Below are positions 7,288 through 16,305 of a stretch of DNA of 64,000 bases, in pieces (the first letter of the stretch is position 1; each line of letters starts with the position of its first letter). This stretch comes from Paenibacillus zeirhizosphaerae. Lineage in GTDB: Bacteria > Bacillota > Bacilli > Paenibacillales > Paenibacillaceae. The position numbers were made by a program, and so were the translations under genes. Below the pieces are notes generated by a model, which ran no database searches, was not told the DNA's origin, and was given only the letters and a program-made list of their open reading frames with translations. The stretch is taken from NCBI RefSeq assembly GCF_030705605.1, contig NZ_JAPCKK010000011.1:1-64000 (forward strand), read 5' to 3'.

Positions 7288-8637
7288 CTACTGTTTTACC
7301 ACAGTTACCTGCGCGCCGTCAGTAAGCATGCTTGCGCCTTTCACAACAATTTGCTGCCCTTCTGAGAGACCTTCAGTTACTTCCACCTGCTCGGCGCTCT
7401 CTTCCCCAGTCTGAATCTTCACTTGTTTGGCTGTAGTTCCTTCTATTATATAGACGTATTTTACGCCCGCCTTTTCGGAAACAGATGCCTGCGGAATGAG
7501 CAAACCTTCCGCTGCTCCGGATTGGATATACACATTAGCAACCATACCCGACTTAAGTGTATTGGAAGGATTGGCTATGGATATCTCAACAGGATAAGCC
7601 TTCAGCTCTTGATCCATAACTGAGTTGATCGCCGTGACCTTGGCGTTAATTCTCTTGTCCAGGGAATCAATTCCAACCGTAACGGAGGAACCAACTTTGA
7701 CGTTCATCACCTCAGACTCGGACAAATTCACCTTTACAAGGATCGGATTAGTATTCGCAATCGTCACAACAGCCGACTGAGAGCTAACAATCTGTCCAAC
7801 TGTTCCGTTGACAACTGAAATGATCCCAGACATCGGAGCCTTAACCGTAGCGTCTGTCAACTGGCTGCGGGCTGTCTCCAGGGAAGATCGTGCCTGCTCG
7901 ACACTGGCTCGAGCCACATCAATACCCGCGCCTTTCCGAGCAAGTTCAAGTGATTTCAAGGAATTTTGGTATGTCGTTTGCGCACTTTCCAAGGAGGATT
8001 GAGCATTGTTCAGTGTCAGCCTTGCATTATCCAACGCGCTTTGCGCCTGCCTTGCTGTCGTCTCTGCCTGCTCCAGCTCAGTCTGAGACGCGACCCCTGC
8101 CGCAAACAATTGCTGCGTACGGTTTAGTGTGTTCTGCGCATCCCGCAAAGAGCTTTCAGCATCGGCAATCGAGTTTTGCGCCTGATCTATAGAGCTTTGC
8201 TGCTGAACAAGAGCTGCTTTAGCCTGGTCAACGCCGGATTCCGCTTGCTGAATCGATTGTTCGGTGCTGCTCTGTGCCTGCTTCAAATTGGCCAGCGCAA
8301 CGTTGTAGGATTCCTGAGACTGTTTGATGCTGTCGCGGATATCCTTTTGATCCAGCGTGAACAAAACTTGTCCCTTACTAACGGTCTGACCGATTTTCAA
8401 GTTGATATTTTCAATCGTGCCGTTGATTTTGGGAGATACCTGGACCGTTTTGTAAGGAGCCAGAGTACCGACAACACCCGCTTCGGCTTCAATACTGCCT
8501 TTGGTTACCTTGCCAACTTCGACTGACATGGCCGTTTTCTCCGTAGGTGCGGCTGCCGGGGGCTCTCCCCCTGAGCAGCCGGCCAGGGCCACGGATAGGG
8601 CCAAGACCGATAGCATGGTTATACTTTTTTTATTCAT
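7288..8637 (-). CDS. RND efflux adaptor (membrane-fusion) lipoprotein
   Basis: Periplasmic-adaptor-family partner of the RND pump. A lipoprotein signal ends in LAGC (Cys21), so the 449-residue protein should be lipid-anchored on the outer face of the membrane. Then come a biotinyl-lipoyl half-motif (about 55-95), a long coiled-coil hairpin rich in Gln/Ala/Ser (about 95-245), the second lipoyl half with VKAPMSGIISVVNGTVGQ (about 265-285), and beta-barrel and membrane-proximal domains to the end. It is the second gene of an operon, 34 bases after the pump. The hairpin (about 150 residues) is long enough to meet TolC-type helices, which matters because a TolC-like protein is encoded 3 kb downstream. 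Confidence 0.93.
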   Translation of the reverse strand: MNKKSITMLSVLALSVALAGCSGGEPPAAAPTEKTAMSVEVGKVTKGSIEAEAGVVGTLAPYKTVQVSPKINGTIENINLKIGQTVSKGQVLFTLDQKDIRDSIKQSQESYNVALANLKQAQSSTEQSIQQAESGVDQAKAALVQQQSSIDQAQNSIADAESSLRDAQNTLNRTQQLFAAGVASQTELEQAETTARQAQSALDNARLTLNNAQSSLESAQTTYQNSLKSLELARKGAGIDVARASVEQARSSLETARSQLTDATVKAPMSGIISVVNGTVGQIVSSQSAVVTIANTNPILVKVNLSESEVMNVKVGSSVTVGIDSLDKRINAKVTAINSVMDQELKAYPVEISIANPSNTLKSGMVANVYIQSGAAEGLLIPQASVSEKAGVKYVYIIEGTTAKQVKIQTGEESAEQVEVTEGLSEGQQIVVKGASMLTDGAQVTVVKQ

Positions 8638-8671
8638 GGTTTTCCCACCTCACTATGTCCTGCTTATTCTA

Positions 8672-11600
8672 TTAAATCTGCATGCCGTTTTGTTGAAGTT
8701 TCGCCTGCTTTTTAGCTTCTCTTTTCTGCTGCCGTTTTAATTTGCGATTATTTCGTCTAACCGTAACGTTATCAAACAAAATATAAACAACCGGGATCAG
8801 AACCAACGTAATTACTGACGCAAAAGCAAGACCAAATACTACGACGACTGCCATAGGTGCCATAGACTCGTTTGCCGGATCGTTGGAAAGCACCATCGGC
8901 AGCATGGCAAGAACCGTCGCCAGTGTAGTCATCAGGATTGGCCGTAGCCGTTCAGAAGCCGCGTGCAGTATCGCCTTGTCCCTTTCCATGCCTTCTTTAC
9001 GAAGCTGAATAACAAAGTCAATCAATACAATCGCATTGTTAACCACAAGTCCGGCGAGCATGATATATCCGACAAAGGCCATGACGCTCAAGGCAGTATC
9101 TGTCAAAATCAACCCCAGCACAACACCTATAAAAGTTGGCGGGATCGAGAACATAATGATAAACGGCGTAAACATGGATTCAAACTGCCCGGCCATAACC
9201 ATGTAAATCAGAAGCACGGACAATAAAAGCGCGACAGCGAGACTTATAAACGACTCCATCATCTGTTCTGCTTCTCCGCCGCCTGTATCCGCTGAATAAC
9301 CATCAGGCATCGACAGATTGCTCAACAGGCTGGTTACCTCCTGGTTGACAGCGACCGTATCCGTACCCTCAATGTCAGCCGTAACCTCTACTTGCCGGGT
9401 CTGATTTTCACGGGTGATTGTAACAGGGACTTCGATCCGCTTCAAGCTCGCAACGGAAGACAATGGCACATCAAAGCCCTGTGCTGTCGTAATCCGTAAG
9501 GTTTCAAGATATGTGAAATCTTCTCTGAACTGCTCCGGCATTGAGATCTCCACATCAATCTGATCGTCTCCAGTACTATAGGTCGTAGCAACCGAACCAT
9601 TAAATGTGGTTCGCAGTGCCGACAATATCTGTGATGTAGACAGTCCATACTGTGCCGCCAGCTGACGGTCAACAGTTACCTGATACTCTTCACGGGCTTC
9701 ATCCAGTGTACTCGCAACATTGACCGTTCCTTTAATATTACTCACTGCTGCGACGACCTGATCCGAGAGCTCCCGCAGCACTTCCATATCGTCGCCTTTG
9801 AGATTGATTTGAACGGCTGAACCGGCTGAAAATCCTTCAGTAGCATTAAGAGTTATTTTCGCATCTGGAATACTGCTGACTTTATCCCGAAGTTCCGATA
9901 TGACTTGGTCCGTTGAACGAGAACGTTCATCAACAAGCGTCACATTCAACGTAGCTGCATTGGTCGGGTTGCTAAAGCTAAATCCTCCCGCCGAGCCGAC
10001 AGTTGCCGTCAGCTTCTCCAATTCAGGAATGCTCATAATTTCTTTTTCAATTTGCTGAACGGCGTTGTTGGTTTCCTCCAGCTTGGCTCCATCCGGCAGT
10101 TCCACCGATATGCTGAATTCTCCCAGATCTTGAGAGGGGATAAACTCAGACTTAATCATTGGGGTCAAGGCACCTGCTCCTACAAACATAAGAAGCGTGA
10201 TTGCGAGAATGCTTTTTCTGTGATGGATACTCCAATCCAACATCTTGGTGTAACCATTTTTGAACTTTTCGAACCCGATATTAAACCATACGATTGGATT
10301 AATGCCCTTGTAGGTACCAGATGTATAAACCGACTCGTCCGGAAGCTTAGGCAGCCAACGCGAACTCAACATTGGAACAATCAACAAGGAAACAAGCAAT
10401 GCTGCAATGTGAGAAAAAATAACCGTTAAGGCGAGTGGCTTGAAAAGCTCCCCTGCAATTCCTTCTACGAAAACAATCGGCAGAAAGACAACAATCTGTG
10501 CAAGCGCCGATGCCATAACGGCATTACCTACCTGCTTGGAACCTTCAATGGCACCCTGCAGCATGCTTTTCCCCTCATGCCGCCGCCTGAAAATATTCTC
10601 AATAATAACGACCGCAAAGTCTACAAAGGAACCAAGTCCCAGCAACAAACCGCTAAGCGAGATAACGTTGATGGTCTGGTCGGTGAAATACATCATTAAG
10701 AATGTAGCCACAAATGAAATCGGAATAACAACAGCGGCAATGATCGTGGAGCGAACGCTGTTAAGGAACAGCAAAAGAATGAGGGATGCGATCACAAGAC
10801 CAAGCACAGCATGTTCCACCAACAAGTGGACTGAGTCGCTGACCGGCTCGGAGGCATCAGTAACAAGCTCAAGCTTGGTTCCTTCCGGCAGATCCTCCCG
10901 GATCGAATCCAGACGTTCCTTTACAGCATCCGCAATCTGCAGAGTGTTACCACCGGAAGCTTTAGTGACCCCAATGTTGATACTCGGTTGCCCATTGTAT
11001 GTAGAAATGGAAGTTACATCGGAGAAAGAATCCTCTACTGTAGCTATATCTTTCAGCTTAACAGTTCCCGAACCCGCTGAAATCGGAATTTCTCTCATTT
11101 CCGAAACAGCTTGATATTTTCCATCTACACGTATTTGGATTTCTGCATCACCTTTGGCCACAGCGCCAGCAGAACCTGATTGGTTATTAACCGCTAACGC
11201 CTGGCTTACCTGATCCAGGGTGATCCCATAGCTTTCCAGTTTAGCAGGATCCAACTGAATGCGTACCAATCTGTCTTGTCCACCTGTCACGCTTACAGAT
11301 GCCACACCCGCTATTCTTTCAAGCTGGGGCTGAATCACATCTTCCGCGATCGGTCTTAGGGAATTGACATCCTGATTCCCTGTGAATGAAAGATTGATAA
11401 TAGGAGTCGCATTTAAATCAAGCTTCAGTATCCTGGGAGAATTAGCGGCATCAGGTAAAGCATCCCTGACTCCGTCCAAGCTGTCCCGAATATCCAGTGT
11501 CGCCTGATCCAGATCCACCCCCCAGTTGAACTGGATCATAACCATTGATGAGCCTTCCTGCGATTGAGAACTGATCGTATCTACGTTCTCTACGGATGCA

Positions 11601-11806
11601 AGATTGCTTTCCAGCGGCTTAGTCACCAACTCTTCGACCTCAGATGGCGTTGCCCCTGTCATGCTTGTAACAACAGCCACAACAGGAAACTCAAGCTCTG
11701 GCATCTGTTCAACAGGTAACTTTAACGCAAAAATGCCGCCCCCGATAAGCAAAGCTACAACCAGCATAAAGACGGTTACTGGACGGCGTATTGAAAACTG
11801 TGACAT
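8672..11806 (-). CDS. RND-family efflux pump (AcrB/SwrC-like)
   Basis: Inner-membrane secondary transporter of 1044 residues, the usual size for this family, with the twofold architecture: N-terminal helix (RRPVTVFMLVVALLIGGGIF), porter domain, six-helix bundle, second porter domain, six-helix bundle and a basic C-terminal tail. By eye, the AcrB Asp407-Asp408 pair corresponds to VDF here (second Asp replaced by Phe), and the Lys940 region reads VVNNAIVLIDF (Asn instead of Lys). SwrC of Bacillus, a surfactin-resistance RND pump, is the nearest functional model I can name; the substrate is not known. ATG 11806 is preferred because GGGGAG lies 7 bases upstream; a frame extension to 11821 lacks a ribosome site. 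Confidence 0.94.
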   Translation of the reverse strand: MSQFSIRRPVTVFMLVVALLIGGGIFALKLPVEQMPELEFPVVAVVTSMTGATPSEVEELVTKPLESNLASVENVDTISSQSQEGSSMVMIQFNWGVDLDQATLDIRDSLDGVRDALPDAANSPRILKLDLNATPIINLSFTGNQDVNSLRPIAEDVIQPQLERIAGVASVSVTGGQDRLVRIQLDPAKLESYGITLDQVSQALAVNNQSGSAGAVAKGDAEIQIRVDGKYQAVSEMREIPISAGSGTVKLKDIATVEDSFSDVTSISTYNGQPSINIGVTKASGGNTLQIADAVKERLDSIREDLPEGTKLELVTDASEPVSDSVHLLVEHAVLGLVIASLILLLFLNSVRSTIIAAVVIPISFVATFLMMYFTDQTINVISLSGLLLGLGSFVDFAVVIIENIFRRRHEGKSMLQGAIEGSKQVGNAVMASALAQIVVFLPIVFVEGIAGELFKPLALTVIFSHIAALLVSLLIVPMLSSRWLPKLPDESVYTSGTYKGINPIVWFNIGFEKFKNGYTKMLDWSIHHRKSILAITLLMFVGAGALTPMIKSEFIPSQDLGEFSISVELPDGAKLEETNNAVQQIEKEIMSIPELEKLTATVGSAGGFSFSNPTNAATLNVTLVDERSRSTDQVISELRDKVSSIPDAKITLNATEGFSAGSAVQINLKGDDMEVLRELSDQVVAAVSNIKGTVNVASTLDEAREEYQVTVDRQLAAQYGLSTSQILSALRTTFNGSVATTYSTGDDQIDVEISMPEQFREDFTYLETLRITTAQGFDVPLSSVASLKRIEVPVTITRENQTRQVEVTADIEGTDTVAVNQEVTSLLSNLSMPDGYSADTGGGEAEQMMESFISLAVALLLSVLLIYMVMAGQFESMFTPFIIMFSIPPTFIGVVLGLILTDTALSVMAFVGYIMLAGLVVNNAIVLIDFVIQLRKEGMERDKAILHAASERLRPILMTTLATVLAMLPMVLSNDPANESMAPMAVVVVFGLAFASVITLVLIPVVYILFDNVTVRRNNRKLKRQQKREAKKQAKLQQNGMQI

Positions 11807-11968
11807 CTCCTCACTCCCCATATGATCTCTATATAAGTATAGACTGCCATACCTTCGATACTACGTTCTTGCAAGCAAGGAAGTTTCAATTGGGCAGGCA
11901 AAATTTATATATTTTTTTAGAATAATCGCAATTTGAAATATTTGCACGCAATTAGTCCCTCTTCAGTT

Positions 11969-11998
11969 ATTATGGCATAGTTCCCTCAGCCTAGTCAA
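11969..11998 (-). promoter_or_regulatory. Promoter of the RND pump/adaptor operon
   Basis: On the minus strand TTGACT (11993-11998), an 18-base spacer and CATAAT (11969-11974) form a good sigma-A promoter. The leader is about 155 nt; I see no regulator gene next to it. Confidence 0.65.
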
Positions 11999-12015
11999 TT
12001 CCTTCAATAAACAAA

Positions 12016-12071
12016 CGCACCCCTGTCATGCCGCATAAATATAGAAGCATTTATGCGGCATGTGGAGTGCG
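12016..12071 (-). terminator. Terminator after the SLH-protein gene
   Basis: A perfect 14-bp inverted repeat (CATGCCGCATAAAT and its complement, 12027-12062, 8-base loop) is extended outward by CGCAC/GTGCG. On the minus strand a T-rich stretch follows (GTTTGTTTATTG). Confidence 0.8.
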
Positions 12072-12097
12072 GTTTCAAGTCTGAATTATGGGATACA

Positions 12098-15000
12098 TCA
12101 CTGTAAAACTGGTAGTTTCTTCGTAGATGCCATGACCTTCGCTACAATGATGGCAGCATCACCGCGGAGCGTGAAGGAAGTCGGATTGAAATTATAACCT
12201 TTGCTTGTATCCTTAGCATCAATCGGAGAACCTTTAATAAAGCCTTTTTGGGCAATCGCCAAGACAGATGCGGCAGCATAATAGTCGATTTCCGCATAAT
12301 CCTTGAAGTACTTGGCCAATCCCTTTTCAACCTTCGCACGGTCGGTCAACAGCTTAAGGTTGAGCGCCTTCGCGATAATAACAGCCGCATCCTGACGCGT
12401 GATGTTGCTTTCAGGATTGAACACTCCCGGCTGAATGCCTTTTACAATCCCTGCTCTCGCCGCCGTTTCTATATAACGGAAATCCCACAGATTGTTAGTG
12501 TAGCTTCTGGAAACATCGTTGAAGGACAAGTCCCCCTGATAGTTGAACGGAAGCTGCTGTGCCTTAACAATCATTTCCGTAAACTCAGCACGTGTAATGT
12601 TGATATCCGGCTTGAAGCCAACAGAAGGATCCTCTGCATTCATAATGCCTTTCGCAAACGTCGCTTCGATATAATTCCGTGCATACGGATGGCTGATAAT
12701 ATCGGTGTAGGTTTCGCCCAATTTAGCCACAACGTAGTAGCCGAATCTGTCAAAAGGAACGACTATTGTGTTTTTCTTGTTATTGACGACCCCACCGATA
12801 TTTTCCCACTGCTCAGTTTCAGGGTTAAAATAAAGCACCGTAATCAGCTTGCCAGCATCCGCCGCCACACTCTTACTATAAGTAAGTGTCAGCTGTCCAC
12901 GCTTGGAAGGAACGAGTTCATCTTCCGTATCCCGGGCATAGAAGTTTTTAACTGGAGAAGTAGGCGATAACTGATACGGGTCCAAACCATACGTTACTGG
13001 ATCATACGCATCTGTCTGCAGGTCATCAGCCACCCCGGCATCAATCCAGAACACTGGGCTGGACTTCTCGAACTTGTCAGGGAACTGGCCAATGAAGTAT
13101 TGTGCGCCTGCATCGAACGCTTTGTCAATCTGGTCCAACTGGACCTCATCAAGACTACCAAGGTTATTATATCGATCCACAACACCATCTTCACTGTTGG
13201 CAATGGCAAACAACAAATCATGGTTGGAGAAGACCTGGTTTTTATAACGTACAGGTACATAAGAGTCATTACGAATAAGGCTTGTACTCGAAGGGAAGGT
13301 CAATTGAAGAGCTCCCTCGAAAGCTTTATGAGACTTTTTCATGGTATCCAATTGCTGAGCGCCAGGGATATTGGCAGGTACGTATTTAACGATTACTTCA
13401 TCCTTGAGCACCTGATTCCCAACAGTGACTTCAATCGGGATTTTGGTTTCTTTATTTGCTTTCAGACCTTTTACAACGTATCTGTACGCTGACGGATATT
13501 CTATTGTCCCATCATAGTTTGTATCAAAATCAACCTTTTGTGCAGGCTCCTTGTCGATCTCGACACCGGTAGCATTAGGAGCACTGACAACCACCTCTAC
13601 AAAATTCTGATTGATTAGATTGCGATCCGGCAATGGACGAATAATTTTGTAGGAGGAAGTAGCAAAGTTAATCTCCAAACGGTAAGTGGCTGACGGACCG
13701 CCATCTCCCGCATTAAACAGCTTAAAGTTATACACGAGTGGAGATCCGTCCTGCGGAATTTCCTGATCAAACAGGACAAAGCTGAAATTTTCTTCTTTTG
13801 GATGGTAATACACTACCAAGTTATCAACTTGTCTACCCGAGTAATTCTTTTGCGGAGAACCATCAGAATGGAAGCTATTTTCCAATGTCCATTTCAGTGG
13901 AGCTCCGTTATTTAGTTGCTTACTCGAAGATTCAATTTGCAAAATATAATTCCCTTTATCGGTAACGTCTTTCAGTTTAAGATCAACATTCTCCTCATTA
14001 TCACCCAGATCAATAAAATCAAACGTACCGAAAATGTTCATCTTCGAAACGGTTGTGGTGTAATCCCCCTCACTTCCCGTGAAGTTGGGGTCTGACTTCG
14101 TAGGTGCGATATCCTTGTACAGCGGAGTCCCTCCATCCCCTTTCTTGTAGGTGAATGGAATGATTCCTAGCGCGCCTACAGGGACCAAAGGTACATTGGT
14201 TGTCGTAATATTAATCTTCATCGTTTTCTCATACTCATCCGAATTGGATTTAAATACAAAACGGATAGTGTTGGAGCCTATCACCATAGCATCGGCTGCT
14301 GCAGCCGTATCACTGGCTACGAATTTAGCTTGGCTGCCATCTGCTTTGAGCGCTATCTTAGTATTATTCACATATAAGAATACTGTTTGGCCAGCCCCAT
14401 CATATTTGATGTTACTTTCAGAAGCCACATTGAACAGTTGTCCACTGAAATTATTTACGGCACTGAGTTTAAGTTTAGTCGCTTGATCGGGGCTGTTGGT
14501 ATCAATCTTAATCTGTTGGCCGTCATACACGCTGTCGAATTGCACGTAAGGGCCGTACAGCATATTGATTTTAAGCGTTTTGGTCTCAAGCTCCTCGTTA
14601 CCATTCTTCAATTTCAGGCTAATTTCTTTAACCGTGCTTGGCAAAGAACTTACCTTGACAATGAAACGCTTGACATTGGTTGATACACCGTTGATGGTAC
14701 GGTTTACATTTTCGGAGGCTACGTCACTCAGTACCACCACACTCGGATCGCCCGAGACGACAGTAGTATCAGCCTGTGCGTTGATAACCTGAACCTCAAT
14801 CCCTGCCGGTACCGCATTAATGTTGGTAGTCGCATCAAGCATGGAGCTTCCGGTGAGCTTCAATGCATCCGCTTCTTTGGTGTTGCTGTTGTATCCTTGC
14901 AGATAATTCACACCGTAAATAAACGGTTTTGCACTGTTACGAAGCGTGAAATACAGATCGCTGTCACCAGCCAATCCAGTAATGCCAAGGTTCGCTCTGA

Positions 15001-16039
15001 CCTTGGAATCAAAAACTGTACTATTCGGGATAGGAATCTCAAACGGCACCATGACATGGGTAGCCGCTGTTTGAGAATACTTCGCTTGGTTCACCGTCAC
15101 AGTGCCGGTGCCCGTCGCTCCTCCCGAGAGCTTGTAATTAATATCTACACTAGCAGGTGCAGTCCCTGTAAAGGGAACTACCGCAGTACCATGCATTACG
15201 ATATTGTTTGCATTATCAACACTAAAATCCGGCGTTGTCGACAAATCTGCCGAAGTGAGTGTACCTTGCTTTAAATAGGTATTGTAGAAGGTTGTATCGC
15301 CATTAAAAAATGTAATCTCACGGGTCGTTGTAACGGACTGATCATTGTTGGAGGCTGTAATGGTCAGCGTGTTGTTCCCTTTATTAACAACTACTGTACC
15401 AGCCGTAAACTTGTAGTTACTCGAGCTCGAAACATTATAAGTCCACGATTTTCCGTTTGCTGAAATGGTTACTTTTGATGCATTGACCGCATAGCCAGAA
15501 ACTACGATCTGTGCGGAAGAATCGCCTTTATTCGTGTTGTTTGCCATGAGAACTGCCGGTGGCGGATCTTCAGGTAGTGCTACTGTTGTCCCGTTAAGGG
15601 TCGCGTTAAGATCCGATAACGTCGGACCATTGCGGTATTCGATGTAAATGGTGTCGGATACGTTGGACGATCCTTTTTTACCGCTGATCACAATTTTGTT
15701 GAGGCCAGAGAACAGCTTCACATTCAAAATCCGCAGCTCCGTACCATCCGGATAGATACTCCCGGTCTGCCCTACATTTGAACTGACTTCCTTGTAATCG
15801 GAGCCGTTTTTCGACAGTTGATACACACTGTATGAAATCGTATCTTCATCAACATTGTTGAAGGAACCTTCGAGATCTACGCGTTCAGTGGTAACCACAC
15901 GCGCATCTCCGACACTGTATTTTTCTGACGGAAAAATAAAGTAAGTTCCCGAGGCGGCTTCCGCCTTGCCCATCCAAGCCGTCGGCACCATGGTTACCAA
16001 TAAGGCGACCGTCAGCAACATGGAAAGTAATTTTCTCAA
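12098..16039 (-). CDS. S-layer homology (SLH) domain surface protein
   Basis: A secreted 1313-residue wall-associated protein. The signal peptide is MRKLLSMLLTVALLVTMV with cleavage near AEAAS (about residue 29). The body (about 30-1110) is beta-rich repeats of Ig-like character rich in Asn, Thr, Ser and Val, with no catalytic motif that I recognise. Three SLH modules close the protein (about 1115-1310): the first carries ITRAEF, the second ITRQDA and the third TLRGDA, so only the first keeps the canonical TRAE. SLH trimers bind pyruvylated secondary wall polymer, and the enzymes for that polymer are encoded immediately upstream (16.3-19.5 kb). A strong AGGAGG precedes the ATG, and a terminator follows the gene. 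Confidence 0.93.
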   Translation of the reverse strand: MRKLLSMLLTVALLVTMVPTAWMGKAEAASGTYFIFPSEKYSVGDARVVTTERVDLEGSFNNVDEDTISYSVYQLSKNGSDYKEVSSNVGQTGSIYPDGTELRILNVKLFSGLNKIVISGKKGSSNVSDTIYIEYRNGPTLSDLNATLNGTTVALPEDPPPAVLMANNTNKGDSSAQIVVSGYAVNASKVTISANGKSWTYNVSSSSNYKFTAGTVVVNKGNNTLTITASNNDQSVTTTREITFFNGDTTFYNTYLKQGTLTSADLSTTPDFSVDNANNIVMHGTAVVPFTGTAPASVDINYKLSGGATGTGTVTVNQAKYSQTAATHVMVPFEIPIPNSTVFDSKVRANLGITGLAGDSDLYFTLRNSAKPFIYGVNYLQGYNSNTKEADALKLTGSSMLDATTNINAVPAGIEVQVINAQADTTVVSGDPSVVVLSDVASENVNRTINGVSTNVKRFIVKVSSLPSTVKEISLKLKNGNEELETKTLKINMLYGPYVQFDSVYDGQQIKIDTNSPDQATKLKLSAVNNFSGQLFNVASESNIKYDGAGQTVFLYVNNTKIALKADGSQAKFVASDTAAAADAMVIGSNTIRFVFKSNSDEYEKTMKINITTTNVPLVPVGALGIIPFTYKKGDGGTPLYKDIAPTKSDPNFTGSEGDYTTTVSKMNIFGTFDFIDLGDNEENVDLKLKDVTDKGNYILQIESSSKQLNNGAPLKWTLENSFHSDGSPQKNYSGRQVDNLVVYYHPKEENFSFVLFDQEIPQDGSPLVYNFKLFNAGDGGPSATYRLEINFATSSYKIIRPLPDRNLINQNFVEVVVSAPNATGVEIDKEPAQKVDFDTNYDGTIEYPSAYRYVVKGLKANKETKIPIEVTVGNQVLKDEVIVKYVPANIPGAQQLDTMKKSHKAFEGALQLTFPSSTSLIRNDSYVPVRYKNQVFSNHDLLFAIANSEDGVVDRYNNLGSLDEVQLDQIDKAFDAGAQYFIGQFPDKFEKSSPVFWIDAGVADDLQTDAYDPVTYGLDPYQLSPTSPVKNFYARDTEDELVPSKRGQLTLTYSKSVAADAGKLITVLYFNPETEQWENIGGVVNNKKNTIVVPFDRFGYYVVAKLGETYTDIISHPYARNYIEATFAKGIMNAEDPSVGFKPDINITRAEFTEMIVKAQQLPFNYQGDLSFNDVSRSYTNNLWDFRYIETAARAGIVKGIQPGVFNPESNITRQDAAVIIAKALNLKLLTDRAKVEKGLAKYFKDYAEIDYYAAASVLAIAQKGFIKGSPIDAKDTSKGYNFNPTSFTLRGDAAIIVAKVMASTKKLPVLQ

Positions 16040-16202
16040 CTTGATTGTCCTCCTTTGATTCTGCCGTACCTTTTGGCACGTAATGAGTGCATAATTAGTT
16101 TATCGGCCGGAGGAATCCAATTTTTTAGCCTTTCCCTAAAAAAGGTAAAATCCCTTGCTGCAACGCGGGCTTGTTGAACTTCTTTAACAAAGAAAACAAC
16201 AA

Positions 16203-16242
16203 AAAGCCCTTAAACTCCATTGCTGCGGAGCTTAAGGGCTTT
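16203..16242 (-). terminator. Terminator after tagO
   Basis: Stem AAAGCCCTTAA plus CTCC (16203-16218) pairs with GGAG plus TTAAGGGCTTT (16227-16242), followed on the minus strand by a T-rich run. It ends the tagO transcript before the SLH gene promoter region. Confidence 0.85.
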
Positions 16243-16305
16243 CGCAAGAAAAACATCCGCTAAATGCGGGCTGTCTTCTTGGCAAGTACTTCGATAAACT
16301 TTTTC

